Origin: Amia ocellicauda
Taxonomy: Eukaryota; Chordata; Actinopteri; Amiiformes; Amiidae
Length of the DNA stretch: 64,000 nucleotides
Direction: 5' to 3'
Assembly (NCBI RefSeq): GCF_036373705.1
Contig: NC_089855.1
Coordinates: 11,861,219-11,925,218, forward strand
Part shown: positions 26,901 to 39,063 of the stretch, one piece after another
Numbering within the stretch: position 1 is the stretch's first letter
Layout: each line of letters starts with the position of its first letter
Translations under genes and position numbers: made by a program
Notes under the pieces: generated by a model
Database searches by the model: none
Told to the model about the DNA's origin: nothing
The model's input: only the letters and a program-made list of their open reading frames with translations

Positions 26901-29900
26901 AAGTGCAAAGGATAATTGCCTCTTTGTTCGATAATTTGAGGACATGCTGCTATGGTTCATTGAGTTCTCTATTTTCCATCAGACAAGCTGCTTAAACAAA
27001 GCCTGGTATGCACTCTAATTAACAGGGACATAGATAACCAAGTCTTAACACCCTGGAGAAAAATGTACATTGCTGTTATAGGGACAGATTTGGCACTAGA
27101 GTGATTATATTTTGTACCAAAAGGATACTCTGCAAATGCAGTGTCATTTTAGTTTTTCCTGGGTATAGCATTTCTTGAAGTGTAAAGTTGTAGTCAAAGG
27201 GAGTTATTTCCTGATTCTTCAAGTGTAATAAATATTGTTCATTAAGGTATTTATTTACCAAGTATATAGTTTGAGATTGTTGAATAGTGATTCAGCCTAG
27301 AGAAGCTGTAAAGATAAAACTCCCATCAATTTAGTGTTTTTGTGTTGGTGTATTTTTGGGGTGCGGCGAAGAGCCCAAAATGAATGTTTTGTGTGTGTTC
27401 GTGGTGTTTTACTTAACTTTTCCTACATCTTTAACCAAAACCTAATATTAGATAAAGGTACCCTGAGTGAACAAAAAAAGCAAAATATTGATACGTATTT
27501 CATCAGGCCTGATTGTTAACCAGAGTACACAAACAGGTGACCCTTATTATTGGGTTGAGTCAACTAGGGGGAACAATATCTTTCTCACACCTGAAGATTG
27601 TGTGTTTGATTACCTTGCACTCTAATAAAATGAAACAAGCAATCTTTGGTGTATTTTTTTGTCTCAGACCCCCTCTATATACTACTACAACCCACAAAAA
27701 GATCGGATTAAATTCAATGTGAAAAGGGTGCAGAAAATGCAGACAATCAGATACTTTTTTACTATATATGTGGACATCTTATGGCCATACTCTGGAAAAT
27801 CATGATGCTGCCTAATAGTTTCTGCCTCTGTGTAGTACTAATACAGTGAATGAATTTCACAACACCCCAAAAAAGTTATTGCACCTGAACTCACCCTGAA
27901 AGTGAACTGCAAAAATGTAGGCAAAGCTCTGTACATGTCAAGCCTGTGACGGTTCTTGTCACCGAAGCAGCTTTCTTACCTCATTGTTCGTGATAAGGAG
28001 AAAAGATGTGCCAAACCTGACAGCTGTGAAGGTTGCTCAACAAAGGAGTTGTTATCTTACAGTTGAATGTGTTTTTGGGTACCCAGAGAATGCGCTGAGA
28101 TGATTGCTTTTAAGATATTGCAAGAATCTGCCTTGTTGCTCGTGGCTGATGAATACATATGAAAGACATTTATCTTCATTATCTCTGTGGAATATAAATC
28201 TACTGTCAGACTGTTCTCTGCATAAGGTGAGTGCTTCTACAATATGCTATTAAATTGCCATGCCTGCAAACAACTTCACTTTGGTCTTGTATGGGTATCA
28301 TAAAATGCAAAAAAATCCCATTCTAGCTGTCATTCTGACTTTCTGCAAGCCATATTTTATTAGAATCTAAAGGAAACTATATATAGCACCATCTTTTTCT
28401 GTATGTGGGCTTGAACTTTGAAGATGTTGACAGACCAAACAAAAAACTTTTTTCTCCCTAGAAAAAATAAATAAATCTCCTGCCTCATTCTCAGGGTCGC
28501 AGCATTCAATACTGTTCTATATTTTTTCACAACCTTCTTAAATAAAGAACTTTAAATGTCTGAAAAAAAAAATTGACCTATAATCCCCTCTTATCGAATA
28601 ATAATGAGGTAAATTCTTGGGTGTTTTTCTGTGTCAAAAGAAAGGCACTTGACTGCGCCAGGGTGTTTGTTTTTAAGAACAAACTTACAGCTTCAATTCA
28701 ATAAGTGAATCAGGGATAACATAATTGTTTTCTGTGTTTTGCTTACTACAGACACCTGCAGTTTAATTTGTTTTGGTTAAGGGGAGATGTAGGCAGTTTA
28801 GATCCCAAAATCAGCATCCTTCTAGTCAAAGAAAGAAAATGAGGTCAGCACCTTCATCCCCTGCCTACGATGTAGCCAATTCACTCATTCCTTCAGGACC
28901 TCATTGTTGTAGCTTGCATGGTTAGACTATGGCTGAAAAATACCATTTGAATTATTTCTTAGAGTTGCATTCATTATTGTTTATTGGTACGATCATGTCC
29001 CCATGAAGGTCTTACAGTATGCAAAATATGTCTAAATAATGGTTTGCCCATGTATTCCGTGTCAGACTGCTGAAGGCACTTAGTCATCCTTAAAGGACAG
29101 GTAAGGTAAGGAGTAGGTCTTATTATGTGCTGTTTTCACTGCAGGCAATACTTGATCTCTTCTTGTTCATTTTTGGTGACCTTTAAGCATTCCTCTTCCT
29201 CGCCTGCTGCGAAATAGAAGATGTTTCCAGTGTTGGAAAGAACGTTGAACAGATACACTGATGGGAAGTGACAGTTGCCTCTCTTCTTGCAGGCAGCAGT
29301 TATAAATGATCAAGTAGCCAAATCTGTGCATTCAAAGTCAGTGGGGCAAATAAAGTCTGTTATGTGAGTTCTGTGAGATGCTCAGTTATTGTTTGGTTTG
29401 AGTGTATTTGCCATGCTAGCAAAATGGTCGTACAACAATGGCTGCTGAAAAGTCTACTTAAAGATGATATTGGATATTTTACAAAGTAGATGAATGAAAT
29501 ACTATGCTTTAACTCTTTAACACCATTGTAATTTTCTGTTTATACATGAAGCATTTGATCACATTTTGCACTTTCTCATAAAGTCCTGTATAAAACCTGA
29601 TGAACATGTTTCAGGTCTACTTCATTACCGAAGCATCTGTAGACAAACAACTAAAGCAACCCCAGATATAAACAATATATGTATTTTTTTTTATTATTTC
29701 CGTTACTGTTATAGGAATTAAGTTGATGTTGTTCCAGAGTTCTTGGAAAGACCCTGGTTTTAATGCTCTTGGGTTGTCCTTCTGTGTCCTTGGACAGGCC
29801 TGGGCAAGACGAAGAGGAAGACAAGCACCCGCGATGCCTCGCCCACCCCCAGCACAGACGCTGAGTATCCGTCCAACGGCAGCAGCGCCGACCGAATTTA

Positions 29901-32900
29901 CGACCTCAGCATCCCCGCCTACGTCAAGTTTGCCTACGTGGCAGAGCGCGAAGACGAGCTGACGCTGGTGAAGGGCACCCGCGTGACAGTGATGGAGAAG
30001 TGCAGCGACGGGTGGTGGAGGGGCGGCTACTCGGGGCAGGTGGGCTGGTTCCCCTCAAACTACGTTGTGGAGGAGGGGGAGGAGGCCTCCGCTGACTCGC
30101 CTAGTTTCCACTCCTCCCGACAAGGAGCCTCTGTCAGCAACGGCCAGAGCACCAAGGTCCTCCACATTGTCCAGACACTGTACCCCTTCAGCTCAGTCAC
30201 CGAGGAGGAGCTGAACTTTGAGAAGGGAGAGACCATGGAGGTGGTGGAGAAGCCTGAGAACGACCCGGAGTGGTGGAAATGTAAAAACTCCAGGGGACAG
30301 GTGGGCCTGGTGCCCAAAAACTATGTGGTCATCTTCAGCGATGGCTTGGCCTCCAGCAGTTCCCACTCCCCTCAGATAAGCTACACCGGACCCTCCCCCA
30401 CGGGCAAGTTCGCGGGGAAGGATTGGTACTACGGCAACATCACGCGGCACCAGGCCGAGTGTGCCCTCAACGAACGAGGCGTGGAGGGAGACTTTCTGGT
30501 CAGAGACAGCGAATCATCGGTAAGTGCTGCTCCTGAGCCCACAGGGCAGTGATGCTCAGACTGAGGCTCCCGAGTTCCAGGAGTCTTTTTAACATGTCTG
30601 TGGCAGCTCATTATTAATAACCCTGAATGTGAAATTCAATTAGCAGCCCTGTAAAGCAATGTAAAGTTTGAAATGTAAATTTCCCCACATGTACTTCCAA
30701 CAGGCCTGCTAATATACATAATAAAAAATCCTATTATACTATATAAATATTAATATACATTACTGTAATTAATGAAACCATGCACTACTGTAGCTCTTTT
30801 GGGTAATGGTGATCTCTAATTTGTCTCCTGAACCACCAAGGTCTGAGTACCATTGCCTTAGGTGGAAAGGCGAATGGAGAGCATACTGCAGTGAAGTCAG
30901 GGGTAAAGTGTCAATTCTCTGCTTGTAGAGAATAATATATAATTCTCCTTAAGCATGGCACAAAAATCAACATGTCACAAGTCACACGATTAAGCAACTT
31001 TTCTGAATGCAGTACAAACTTAATAAATAGGCCTCTTAGATTGTTTCACATACATGCAGTTTGAGTTACATGACCATGTCATAATTAAAATGCCATGATT
31101 CCTTCCTATATATCATTTTCTGTTGTTCATGCTCAAGCCAGTCCCAGAATAGTTATGCAGGTCACATGAATGAAATGGTTTTAATTCACATCTGTTGAAG
31201 GTTATGCTTGAGGCCACTTAACTGGGATCACAAGATTGACCATATTGTGAGCATGCAAAACATTTACACGGCAAACCGAGAAAGAGAACTGCATGGCAAC
31301 CAGCAGTTGCCAGACCTGAATTTATGATAAATGTTATAGCACTCCACTCTGCCCCCCAACGCACACACGCACGCACACACGCATGCATGCACGCATACAC
31401 TCTCACACACACACACACACTCACACGTGCTGAATTTTCCTGGTTCATAATTCATTAGTGCATTATATTTAACTGGCCCTTTCAGTATTGTGTGCATGGC
31501 AATAGAGCAGGTCCAAGCCCCATGTAAACTTGCTAATAGATTTCAGCAGGAAGTGTAACTAACATGAATTAAACATGTTTTTAAATGGTGGATGAGAACT
31601 AATATGCCCTACAGTAGAATTGATGTTTGCTCAGTGTCTGTTGCTCTAGAATCCAGAATCCAACCAAGCAGCCAAGAAATAAAAACAAATCTGACCAAAT
31701 CTAATTTCTCTCCCAATGACATAAAAATAACCTCAGTCTAGATTCTTTCTACATGCTATTATATTCTTCCGTTCAGACACACATGCACCTAAACCAGGAG
31801 GGCAAATCGGTAGAAAACATACCAATTATCCTTCAGGGGACCTTGCTCTGATATTGTTGTTCTTAAAGGTTCAAATAATCAAAAGGCAAAACTGACAACG
31901 CATCCAGCACTCAACAAAACACATAATCGATTCACACAACACTAGATTGAGATGTCTCATAAATTGAGATGCCAGTAGAAAATGACCCTGATTTGACCTA
32001 CTGTGCGCACAGGAGCCGGGTACAGCAGGCCAATTTAATGCTAGCCAGCCAGCAGAGGTTATTTCACTGGTCCTGTTTGGAGAGATAAGCTTTCAAATGA
32101 GATTTAAAAACTAGGACAGTGTTGGAAATTGCTAGTTGAAAACCCTTTCCCCTTTAGCAGGCAGTGGAATAGAACAAAATGTTTCCAGCAAAACGTGGAC
32201 CACTTACTTGTGACAAGATGTCGCCCTCTGCAGGCTAGAGAGGGAATTGCTGCTATAAATGCAACTCTGCAAAAAATAAATGTTAGTGCTGTCATTTCCA
32301 ACAAAATGATTAGTTGGATTAACTAAGATTATCTTTGTTATCTTTCTGATGTTAGACACACAGACAAATAGATTGAAAATGTACCATATAGATAAATAAA
32401 AACTTAAAAAGCTCCCCCCCACCCGCTACACTCAAATTCAATGAGACACACTAACAATTAAACCTTTCAAAGCCCTCCTATCCCCCGCCTGCCACATACT
32501 GCTGACTGTATACAAGCAAAGCAAAGAATAAAGGAAATTATATCATAGGGGGAGTTTACGTTCATTGTTTTTAACTCCCGAAAAACGGCTCTAGAGGACA
32601 GGGTCAATCCCAAATGCTCGAGTAAATGATGTAAAAATGAGGAAAACGCAGGAAAAACATGCCCATTTCCACACGTAAACCCACATTTCACTTGTAAGTG
32701 CTATTGAGAAAATCGTATTTATCCTTAAATGACCAAATTGATAACTGGTCAATTTATTGGGGGTTTTAAGGTAAATGTAGGTGCTGATGGTTTCATGGTT
32801 AGCAATGGTGTATGTCAGGTTAATGGCAGAAAGCAGTTTTTATTTTTTATTGTTTCCTGTTATCATATGCTCTCTATATTGTTGTGTTCTGTTGTACAGT

Positions 32901-34278
32901 ATTGAGCAGTGAACATCGTGTTGTAATCCTAACTTTCTAAAATACTTCTATTCACGGCTTGCTAACTCCATCAGTGATGTGACCCTCGGGTAAGATCAGT
33001 CAAACAAACTATTAAACGATACAATGCACAGACCACAGTGTCTCGTGTTCTTGTGCGTGTAAACCATTTTTCCCTGCAAGAACAGCACTGTATGTAGAGG
33101 TAATTTACATATTAATTCACTTCTTTGCCCTTAATTTGCATGACGCAGGGTAAACAGCAGCTCTTCTCGAGTGCAATAAACTAAAACCATGTAAACCCCG
33201 AGAGTGAGAGGGTAATTTCGAGCTTATTGTCTCAAGGAAGGTCAAAACACAAGTAAACTCTGCCATAGATGCATCACTACTTCACACAACACTCTGTACA
33301 CACCACATCAGCTCAAACCTGTCAAAATCCTGCATTTCTCTTGAGAATTGAAACTCTATTCTGATTTTTTGATAGCACTATCATTCTGAAAATATGCACA
33401 TAGAATAGGATAAAAAAATAAATAAATCTGTTTTTTCAAATTGCAAAAGTAAACTTGACCAGCTGAATAGTAGTTTGCTTCGTCCTTCTATATTGAAAAC
33501 CCAAAATAAATCAACCCAGACCCTCAATCGGAGTCAGTCTCACACAGGACAGAAAGCAATGACACACTTTTTCTCGCAGGGAACAAAACAGAGAGTTGTC
33601 TGTAACCCCAGGCTTAATGATGGACACAAAAGGGTTAATGGCAATAATGGACTAGATAGATTTATACAATTGAAGTCTGTCGAACCGTGATTCAGCCTGA
33701 ACAAAACTGTAAAGACTGGGTGGTGATCTATGAAATTTGCAAATTTTAAATACCAGTTATGAACTATGAATTCAGCATCTCACTGTCAGGCTATTCTTTT
33801 TGCTCCAGTACTTGGTACTAGTAGTCGAATAATAGCATCTTCCAGCTTCAGCTGTGTTGTTCTGTCAAAATTATTTGTCTAAGGTTTTTGCACTAGATGG
33901 CGCACATACATTTCACTTTGTATCACGTCTTCATTCTGTGTTGACAAGGTGTTTATAACACGTCTAACAAACAATTGTTTGCACCACTAGAGGGCATAAT
34001 TTGCAGGGACCTGTGATTTTAAGGTTTTAACTTTCAGGTTCATATCTTACATCTCTTTGTAATTTGTGTTTTCACCTCCGCAGCCTAGCGATTTCTCTGT
34101 GTCGCTGAAAGCGTCAGGAAAGAACAAGCATTTCAAGGTGCAGCTGGCAGAAGGAGTTTACTGCATTGGCCAGCGGCGCTTTAGCACCATGGACGAGCTG
34201 GTTGAACACTACAAAAAAGCTCCCATCTTCACCAGCGAGCACGGAGAAAAACTATACCTGATCAAACCTCTGCAGTGA
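14880..34278 (+). CDS. nck2: NCK adaptor protein 2 (three coding exons, 380 aa)
   Basis: Joined exons 14880-15105, 29798-30519 and 34084-34278 give 380 codons plus stop, the length I recall for human NCK2. Order: SH3-1 (about residues 5-59, AKWDYTAQ ... WWRV ... YVPSNYVE), basic linker, SH3-2 (about 115-170, WWRG and WFPSNYV), SH3-3 (about 198-256, TLYPFSS, EWWKC, LVPKNYV) and SH2 (about 285-380, WYYGN start, FLVRDSES with the phosphotyrosine-binding Arg311). A Tyr in RIYDL falls at residue 110, a position I recall as a phosphorylation site in NCK2. The family binds phosphotyrosine receptors through SH2 and proline-rich WASP/PAK-type partners through SH3, linking receptors to actin in the cytoplasm. 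NCK2 rather than NCK1 is supported by sequence ([31 protein letters not shown]) and by the ecrg4-uxs1 neighbourhood. All splice sites are GT..AG and the frame is intact. Confidence 0.97.
15451..15472. repeat. (CA)11 microsatellite
   Basis: Uninterrupted ACAC run in the nck2 intron. Confidence 0.9.
17302..17775 (+). mobile_element. Decayed 5' part of a Tc1-like transposon
   Basis: The fragment begins after a TA with CAGGTAGTGGACAAAAAAAT, a Tc1-style end. From 17482 the plus strand reads [31 protein letters not shown] sequence, the N-terminus of a Tc1 transposase lineage distinct from the others in this window. Further codon-level similarity ([12 protein letters not shown] and DRDIRALTLSVRS-like patterns) continues through several frameshifts to about 17775. 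The catalytic domain and 3' terminal repeat are not recognisable. The 3' boundary is approximate. Confidence 0.65.
20871..20910. repeat. (GT)20 microsatellite
   Basis: Uninterrupted GT run followed by a short AATATATATATT tract, inside the nck2 intron. Confidence 0.97.
23475..23489 (-). promoter_or_regulatory. CTCF-like motif
   Basis: The minus strand reads CCAGTAGATGGCAAC, matching CCASYAGRKGGCRSY at 14 of 15 positions by my count. It lies in the large nck2 intron. Occupancy is not shown by sequence. Confidence 0.4.
29798..30519 (+). CDS. nck2: nck2 second coding exon (SH3-2, SH3-3, start of SH2)
   Basis: The acceptor is TGTCCTTGGACAG and the donor TCG|GTAAGT. The 722 nt complete codon 76 and run to Ser316, ending in phase 0 just after the FLVRDSESS motif, so the SH2 domain is split between this exon and the last one. 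The exon is clearly more GC-rich, with many G/C third positions, than the AT-rich introns around it and than the first coding exon. Confidence 0.95.
31361..31426. repeat. Compound (CA)/(CG) microsatellite
   Basis: Alternating purine-pyrimidine run mixing GCACACAC, GCATGCATGC and CACACAC units. Such tracts can adopt Z-DNA. It is intronic. Confidence 0.85.
32220..32234 (-). promoter_or_regulatory. CTCF-like motif
   Basis: The minus strand reads CCTGCAGAGGGCGAC, 13 of 15 against CCASYAGRKGGCRSY. Confidence 0.35.
33890..33904 (+). promoter_or_regulatory. CTCF-like motif
   Basis: The plus strand reads GCACTAGATGGCGCA, 13 of 15 against the CTCF core. It lies about 180 bp upstream of the last nck2 exon and 80 bp before another same-strand motif. 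Confidence 0.42.
33984..33998 (+). promoter_or_regulatory. CTCF-like motif
   Basis: The plus strand reads CCACTAGAGGGCATA, 13 of 15 with the central CCACTAGAGGGC core exact. It is paired with the motif at 33890. Confidence 0.42.
34084..34278 (+). CDS. nck2: nck2 last coding exon (SH2 C-terminal half)
   Basis: The acceptor is CACCTCCGCAG. It starts in phase 0 with [19 protein letters not shown] and encodes residues 317-380, ending KLYLIKPLQ then TGA. It completes the SH2 domain ([19 protein letters not shown]). Confidence 0.96.
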   Translation, partial: PSDFSVSLKASGKNKHFKVQLAEGVYCIGQRRFSTMDELVEHYKKAPIFTSEHGEKLYLIKPLQ

Positions 34279-34382
34279 CCCCGGCTCTGGAGTGGCCTAC
34301 GGCAGACCTATCACAACTAGAAGCCTTAGTTTTGGACTTTCACTTTTACAGAGCAGAGCCATTTCTAAACACTTTAATTCAG

Positions 34383-34390
<8 letters not shown>

Positions 34391-34430
<40 letters not shown>
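34391..34430. repeat. (ATT)n microsatellite in the nck2 3'UTR
   Basis: About 13 uninterrupted trinucleotide units preceded by a T-run. Confidence 0.95.
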
Positions 34431-35528
34431 TAAACCAATAAACAACCAGTCAGAAAAAAAATGTACAAACATGAAAAAAATAAATGAACTGTGGGGCTCG
34501 TATGGATTTATTTAGCTCTGTTGGTGGCTGTTTTTGTCCTTTTTTTATTGTTTGTATGCCTGTTGTCTTTTAGTTCTTTTGAACTCATTTAACCTTTCCT
34601 AAGGTTGGAAGAAAAAATGAAGTCTTCACTAAGTGACCATTTTAAGCACTCGCTTTATGCCTTGGCTGAAAGCTCCCTCACTGTAGATGTTTTACTTGGT
34701 TTGGAAGTACTACGAAAACAGGGAGGAGTCCTTTCCAATTACAATAAGACAGTGTTAATCAATTTCAATTTGCTCTCACGCAAGCAGATCTCCTTAGAAT
34801 CCATCGTGTGGCACTGACTGCACTGCAACGAATCAAAAAGAAAATCTATAGGCGTAGCAGTTGTTGCTGTGAATTCTGTAGCTTTTGCTTCACAGGCAGT
34901 TGCAAATATCTCCTAGGGTCTCGAAGCACTCTGATACCAGTGACCAGTACACATGTATTACAGTCCAAAGTTATGATAGAACTGCTTTCATACACAGAAA
35001 GATTGTAGGGAGAATTTACTTATTGATCAGTTGAGAAGAAAAGTGATTTGTAAGAGAGAGAGGGATCTCTCGTAGACATTTAGGAAAGAAAACAACTCAA
35101 GCCGAGTTGGGAGTTGAATGTTTGTTGATGTACAAACCAAATGTGCCACCACATACTGCTCGTCTCTTTTGCCCTACTGCTCGTTTCAATTAAAGACAAT
35201 ATTATGTATTTAATTCTCAGAGTAACATGTACCTGTAGCTGATTGTGAACACTAATTCATACGATTCATAAAAACGTATCATTTTTGTTATTATTTACCT
35301 TGGAAATGTCTGTTTGTTTACCAATGAAAGTCTATTGATCATAAGATTTTTCAGCTGTTTAACAAAAAAAAGAAAAAAGGTATAATATGTCTGAATGTTA
35401 TTGAGCATCGTTATTTAATTATTTCCACTGTATGTATATTTAAAAAAGGTGCATATATAAATCGTTTAGATCAAGAACAATGTACTGTACTTATGACAGT
35501 GTGTTGAAAATTGAAATACTTTTGTTCG

Positions 35529-35534
35529 ATTAAA
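35529..35534 (+). terminator. nck2: Candidate nck2 polyadenylation signal
   Basis: ATTAAA within TTCGATTAAAAGTTTTGC, about 1.25 kb after the stop codon. Earlier AATAAA hexamers could give shorter transcripts. Confidence 0.5.
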
Positions 35535-35555
35535 AGTTTTGCAAAATACCACCTT

Positions 35556-38197
35556 TAGTCTATTCTTCTTGAAGTGTGTCCAGCCATTGCAACCATTTTG
35601 CCATTTTAACAATTTAACTCCTATAACGATGTCAAATACTTTTTTGTTCTCTTCTTGGTATTCCCAGCATTCAGCTTCCCAAGCTTCTTTTTGTAGTTTG
35701 TAGTTTCGGGATCATCTTTGCAAATATATATGCAAATCTTTCCAGATGTAATAAGGTAATAATGTACTTTTACTGTTAATAAATTAGGACAAATATGGGA
35801 ATAGAAATATGTTTGCTTGAGGCTGAGATTTATAAATGTATGTGTGTAATTAGAAAAGAGAACAATTTGCCCTTTAAGCATGTTATCTCCCTTTCTCTCA
35901 GTAGATGGCGCTCATACTGCAAGCAAATTGAAAACAAGCCATCTGCATGCAAACACAAACACACACACATATATAGTAAATACCAGCATATCAATACCAT
36001 TTTTTTTGTCTGTAGAATTCAAATAAGCAAAAGCAATTGTACTTAGACGCATGTAATATGATGACTATTCTGGTGGCATTTGGCAACCACCTATATATAC
36101 ATACACAGCAAAATGGCAAAGCCTCAGTTGTGAACTAAAGTATTATTAAAGAGCCATAGGCCAAAATCCTTTTCCGAAATCAGTTGAGGTCTGTGGCATT
36201 TGAGATAACCCAGCCGTGTGTGGGAATCTGGGCCTCTGAGGATGTCAGCTGGTAAAGGCATGTGAAAAACTGTGTCAGCAGACAGATAGGTGAAAGGCTC
36301 AAAATCCCATTCATTGCCTGAAAACTGGTCATATGTTTTAAAGCCATAAACACTTCGAAGAATGTGGTTTCTCTGAGGCTTAAAACTCTGTTTCTCACCA
36401 TGGCTACCTAAAACATTTATTCTCAGACCAATCTCGGTACTGTAAAGAATTTCAGGATCACTTATTCTTTCACTGCACTTCTGAAATGTATCATGTTTGT
36501 ATTATCATAGGAAATATTGCACTGTGCATACCCATCGATCTAGTTCTTCATCTGATGTTGACCTTTCAATCTATCACACTCTCCCTATGTGTAATTTTTG
36601 TGTGATTTATCAGTTTACCTATACTGGAGGTCAACATGCTAAATGTATTTGAAATGCAAGTAAGAAAGGAAACGTCATGGTAAGTTAATGTGGATGAGAT
36701 TGTATAGCATAAAAGTATGAAGCATTAATGCATAAAAACATTGAACGATAATGGAGCAGTGGTTTTCTTATGCTTGCAATTTCCTGCAAACCTTTCTTCT
36801 CAAAATATTGTAAGATAACATTGCAATGGGGTTTAAATTAGGCACAATTAGTTAGTTTAAAATGAGTTTAAATTAGAGCAGGGCATTTACTGCTTTTACT
36901 TTCTTCCAAGTTTAGTGATCATTACAAAAAGATTAATAATGTATTCATCATTTTGCCTTTGTCACCTTTGTTTGCATAGCTACCAGCTTTTCTGTTTGTG
37001 TTCATCGTGGGTTAACAGTTCCAAGGGAATAACTGAAGTAAAGAGCCACTAAGCGGTATCCTGATTTAATTTCCTTTTGCATTGGATAATAAGCCAATTG
37101 CTTACGAATAGATTCCAGTTCTCTGGAGGATTTCAGTTAATTTTCTAGGTGATCCTTCTGTTAATTCAAGTTGCTCTGTCTTTAACAGACAATTGCATAA
37201 ATGGTGCATCCTGTGGTCTCAAACAGGTTAAAAGCTTGCATACTGAAGTTAAAGAATATGACGTTTTTAAAGGTGTATAATGTAAATCGTAAAACTAGGA
37301 TTTATAGGATGTCACAGTGCAGGATTTCCTATAAGTGTCCCTGTATTTGTGTTTTCACCATTAATTAAATCATCTTAATTACTTTGGATTTACTTTACTG
37401 TTTGATGCTACTTTATATCGGAATTGCTTGCCAATATGTAATAATAATGAATCTTACTGTTAAAAAAAGCTACCGCGTTAATGACTCTTATTTATAGTCA
37501 ACACTAACCATTTGGATATGGATATTACTCTGCAAAGTCTTCAGGTATAAGACATTTACATTTTCAATTTAGAATCATATTGCTGTAGGTTTATTTTATT
37601 ATTTCAGTGCTAGAAGAGTTAAAGAAATCTGACTAATGTAAAATTGCTGTTATATATATTTAAATGCCACTTACTTGGCATAAATCAGTGTGAAACTCTG
37701 CATTAATGCTTCCAGATGTAACTGGGAGGCTCATATTATTCAAGGTTTAACTCCCAGTGATCCTCTACAGCTAAATCCTAAAGTGAGTTTAGCTGAAATG
37801 ATGAAAATAGCCATTTGTTACATTGCCTTTGCCTTTGATTCTGTTTTTTGAATATTTGTTTTGCCCACTCCGGTGCTAGAACTCAAGATGCGCTAGGAAA
37901 AGGGGCAGCAAATTATTACATATGGAGTAAGCCTGAGAAAAGTAAATAGATATGATACTGCTGTTAGCTTCTCACTGGAGGGATTAGAGTTTCCAACCTC
38001 TTGGACGAAGAAGGAGCCTCCAACAGGTATAGTAGACCATTAAAACAAAAAACAATATTACATGCATACCATCAAGTTTCAGTCTTAAACCTCATGTCAT
38101 CTCGCTTTCCTTTTTGTTTCCTTTTTCGAAGATCCTTTGAGGAAACCAAATTAATTTCAGTTAGGATTGTTACTTCGGCACAAGCCTTTGGGAAATC
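35556..38197. other. Region between nck2 and the otospiralin-like gene
   Basis: No coding exon recognised. It holds a CTCF-like motif at 35898-35912. At 37980-38131 the sequence could be a non-coding 5' exon ending CCAACAG|GTATAG and a short 106-bp intron ending TTCGAAG before the otospiralin-like start codon; this splice pair is only a guess. Confidence 0.5.
35898..35912 (+). promoter_or_regulatory. CTCF-like motif
   Basis: TCAGTAGATGGCGCT matches the CTCF core at 14 of 15 positions. It lies just past the inferred nck2 3' end, in the same orientation as the motifs at 33.9 kb. Confidence 0.45.
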
Positions 38198-38261
38198 ATG
38201 AGTCGCCTGCGTGTCTTCCTGCTGGTCTGCACTGTCCTCCTCGGCCTCTTATCTCTAATAG
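38198..38261 (+). CDS. Otospiralin-like exon 1 (signal peptide)
   Basis: ATG to the donor ATAG|GTATGT. It encodes residues 1-21 and the first base of codon 22 (phase 1). Confidence 0.87.
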
Positions 38262-38999
38262 GTATGTGAACTATTTACTTGCACACTAATTAGGTTGAAG
38301 AAGATAATCCTCAGCTGGGGGAAAGAGACATTAAAGGGGAGATAAAATTGCTAGTTTGCCGTCTACCTGTGTCTCCCTGATATCCTTGAGGGATGCGTTT
38401 AGTAATCACACCTTGCATGATACTGATGTTGTCTGTAATTACTTTCCTAGAGATAATAGGAGCAAATCCATTCATCAGATAAGTTCTTTGAATTAAATAT
38501 AAGAGAAAAAGGAACAGACCTGCTTTACCAATGTGGAAATAAATCCTTGGAATCGTGTTCAGTGTGGGACAGTAGCTTTCTCTACAACCATGGGTAGACT
38601 TACTGCAATTGTGAAATCTGAACTGTCTCTTGCTTCGGCATAGTATAGTTCCTTATTTTAAAATCAAATTGAATAATACGCAAACTAACTAGTCAAAACT
38701 ACAATCTGGGTTCCAAATCGTCTCTTCATTGTTTTTCACTGAAGTTTAAATGTCCTTGTCTTGGTTACAGTAGGCTGCTGTCGGAAATCCTAAGGTTATG
38801 AGATAGAAGCATGTATCTTTTTTGGGATGACAGTGTGTCTGCAGGCATGTGGCGGGATGCTGCAGCTGCTACATGAATGTCCTCCAACAAAACATGATTG
38901 AGTCGTGGCGTGAGACAAGCTGCTGCTTTAAAAAAACCGAATAAAAATAAAACGCCACGGCGGGCTGATTATCAGAAGTGCCACTATGTCAACACTTAC

Positions 39000-39063
<64 letters not shown>

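Larger units (their letters stand above)
15106..29797 (+). other. nck2: nck2 intron between coding exons 1 and 2 (14.7 kb)
   Basis: It begins GTAAGC and ends TGTCCTTGGACAG. Contents: (CA)n at 15451-15472, a decayed Tc1-like fragment at 17302-17775, (GT)20 at 20871-20910 and a CTCF-like motif at 23475-23489. Two stretches look like possible conserved regulatory DNA (16620-16880, 23790-24060). No other gene is recognised. Confidence 0.85.
30520..34083 (+). other. nck2: nck2 last intron (3.6 kb)
   Basis: It runs GTAAGT to CCTCCGCAG and splits the SH2 domain. It contains a compound CA/CG-rich repeat at 31361-31426 and three CTCF-like motifs (32220-32234 minus, 33890-33904 plus, 33984-33998 plus). 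No gene or transposon is recognised. Confidence 0.88.
34279..35555 (+). other. nck2: nck2 3' untranslated region (extent inferred)
   Basis: The UTR follows the TGA. It includes an (ATT)n run and early AATAAA hexamers at 34437-34442 and 34479-34484. The most likely main 3' end is set by ATTAAA at 35529-35534, since the sequence beyond it loses UTR character. The end point is inferred. Confidence 0.6.
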
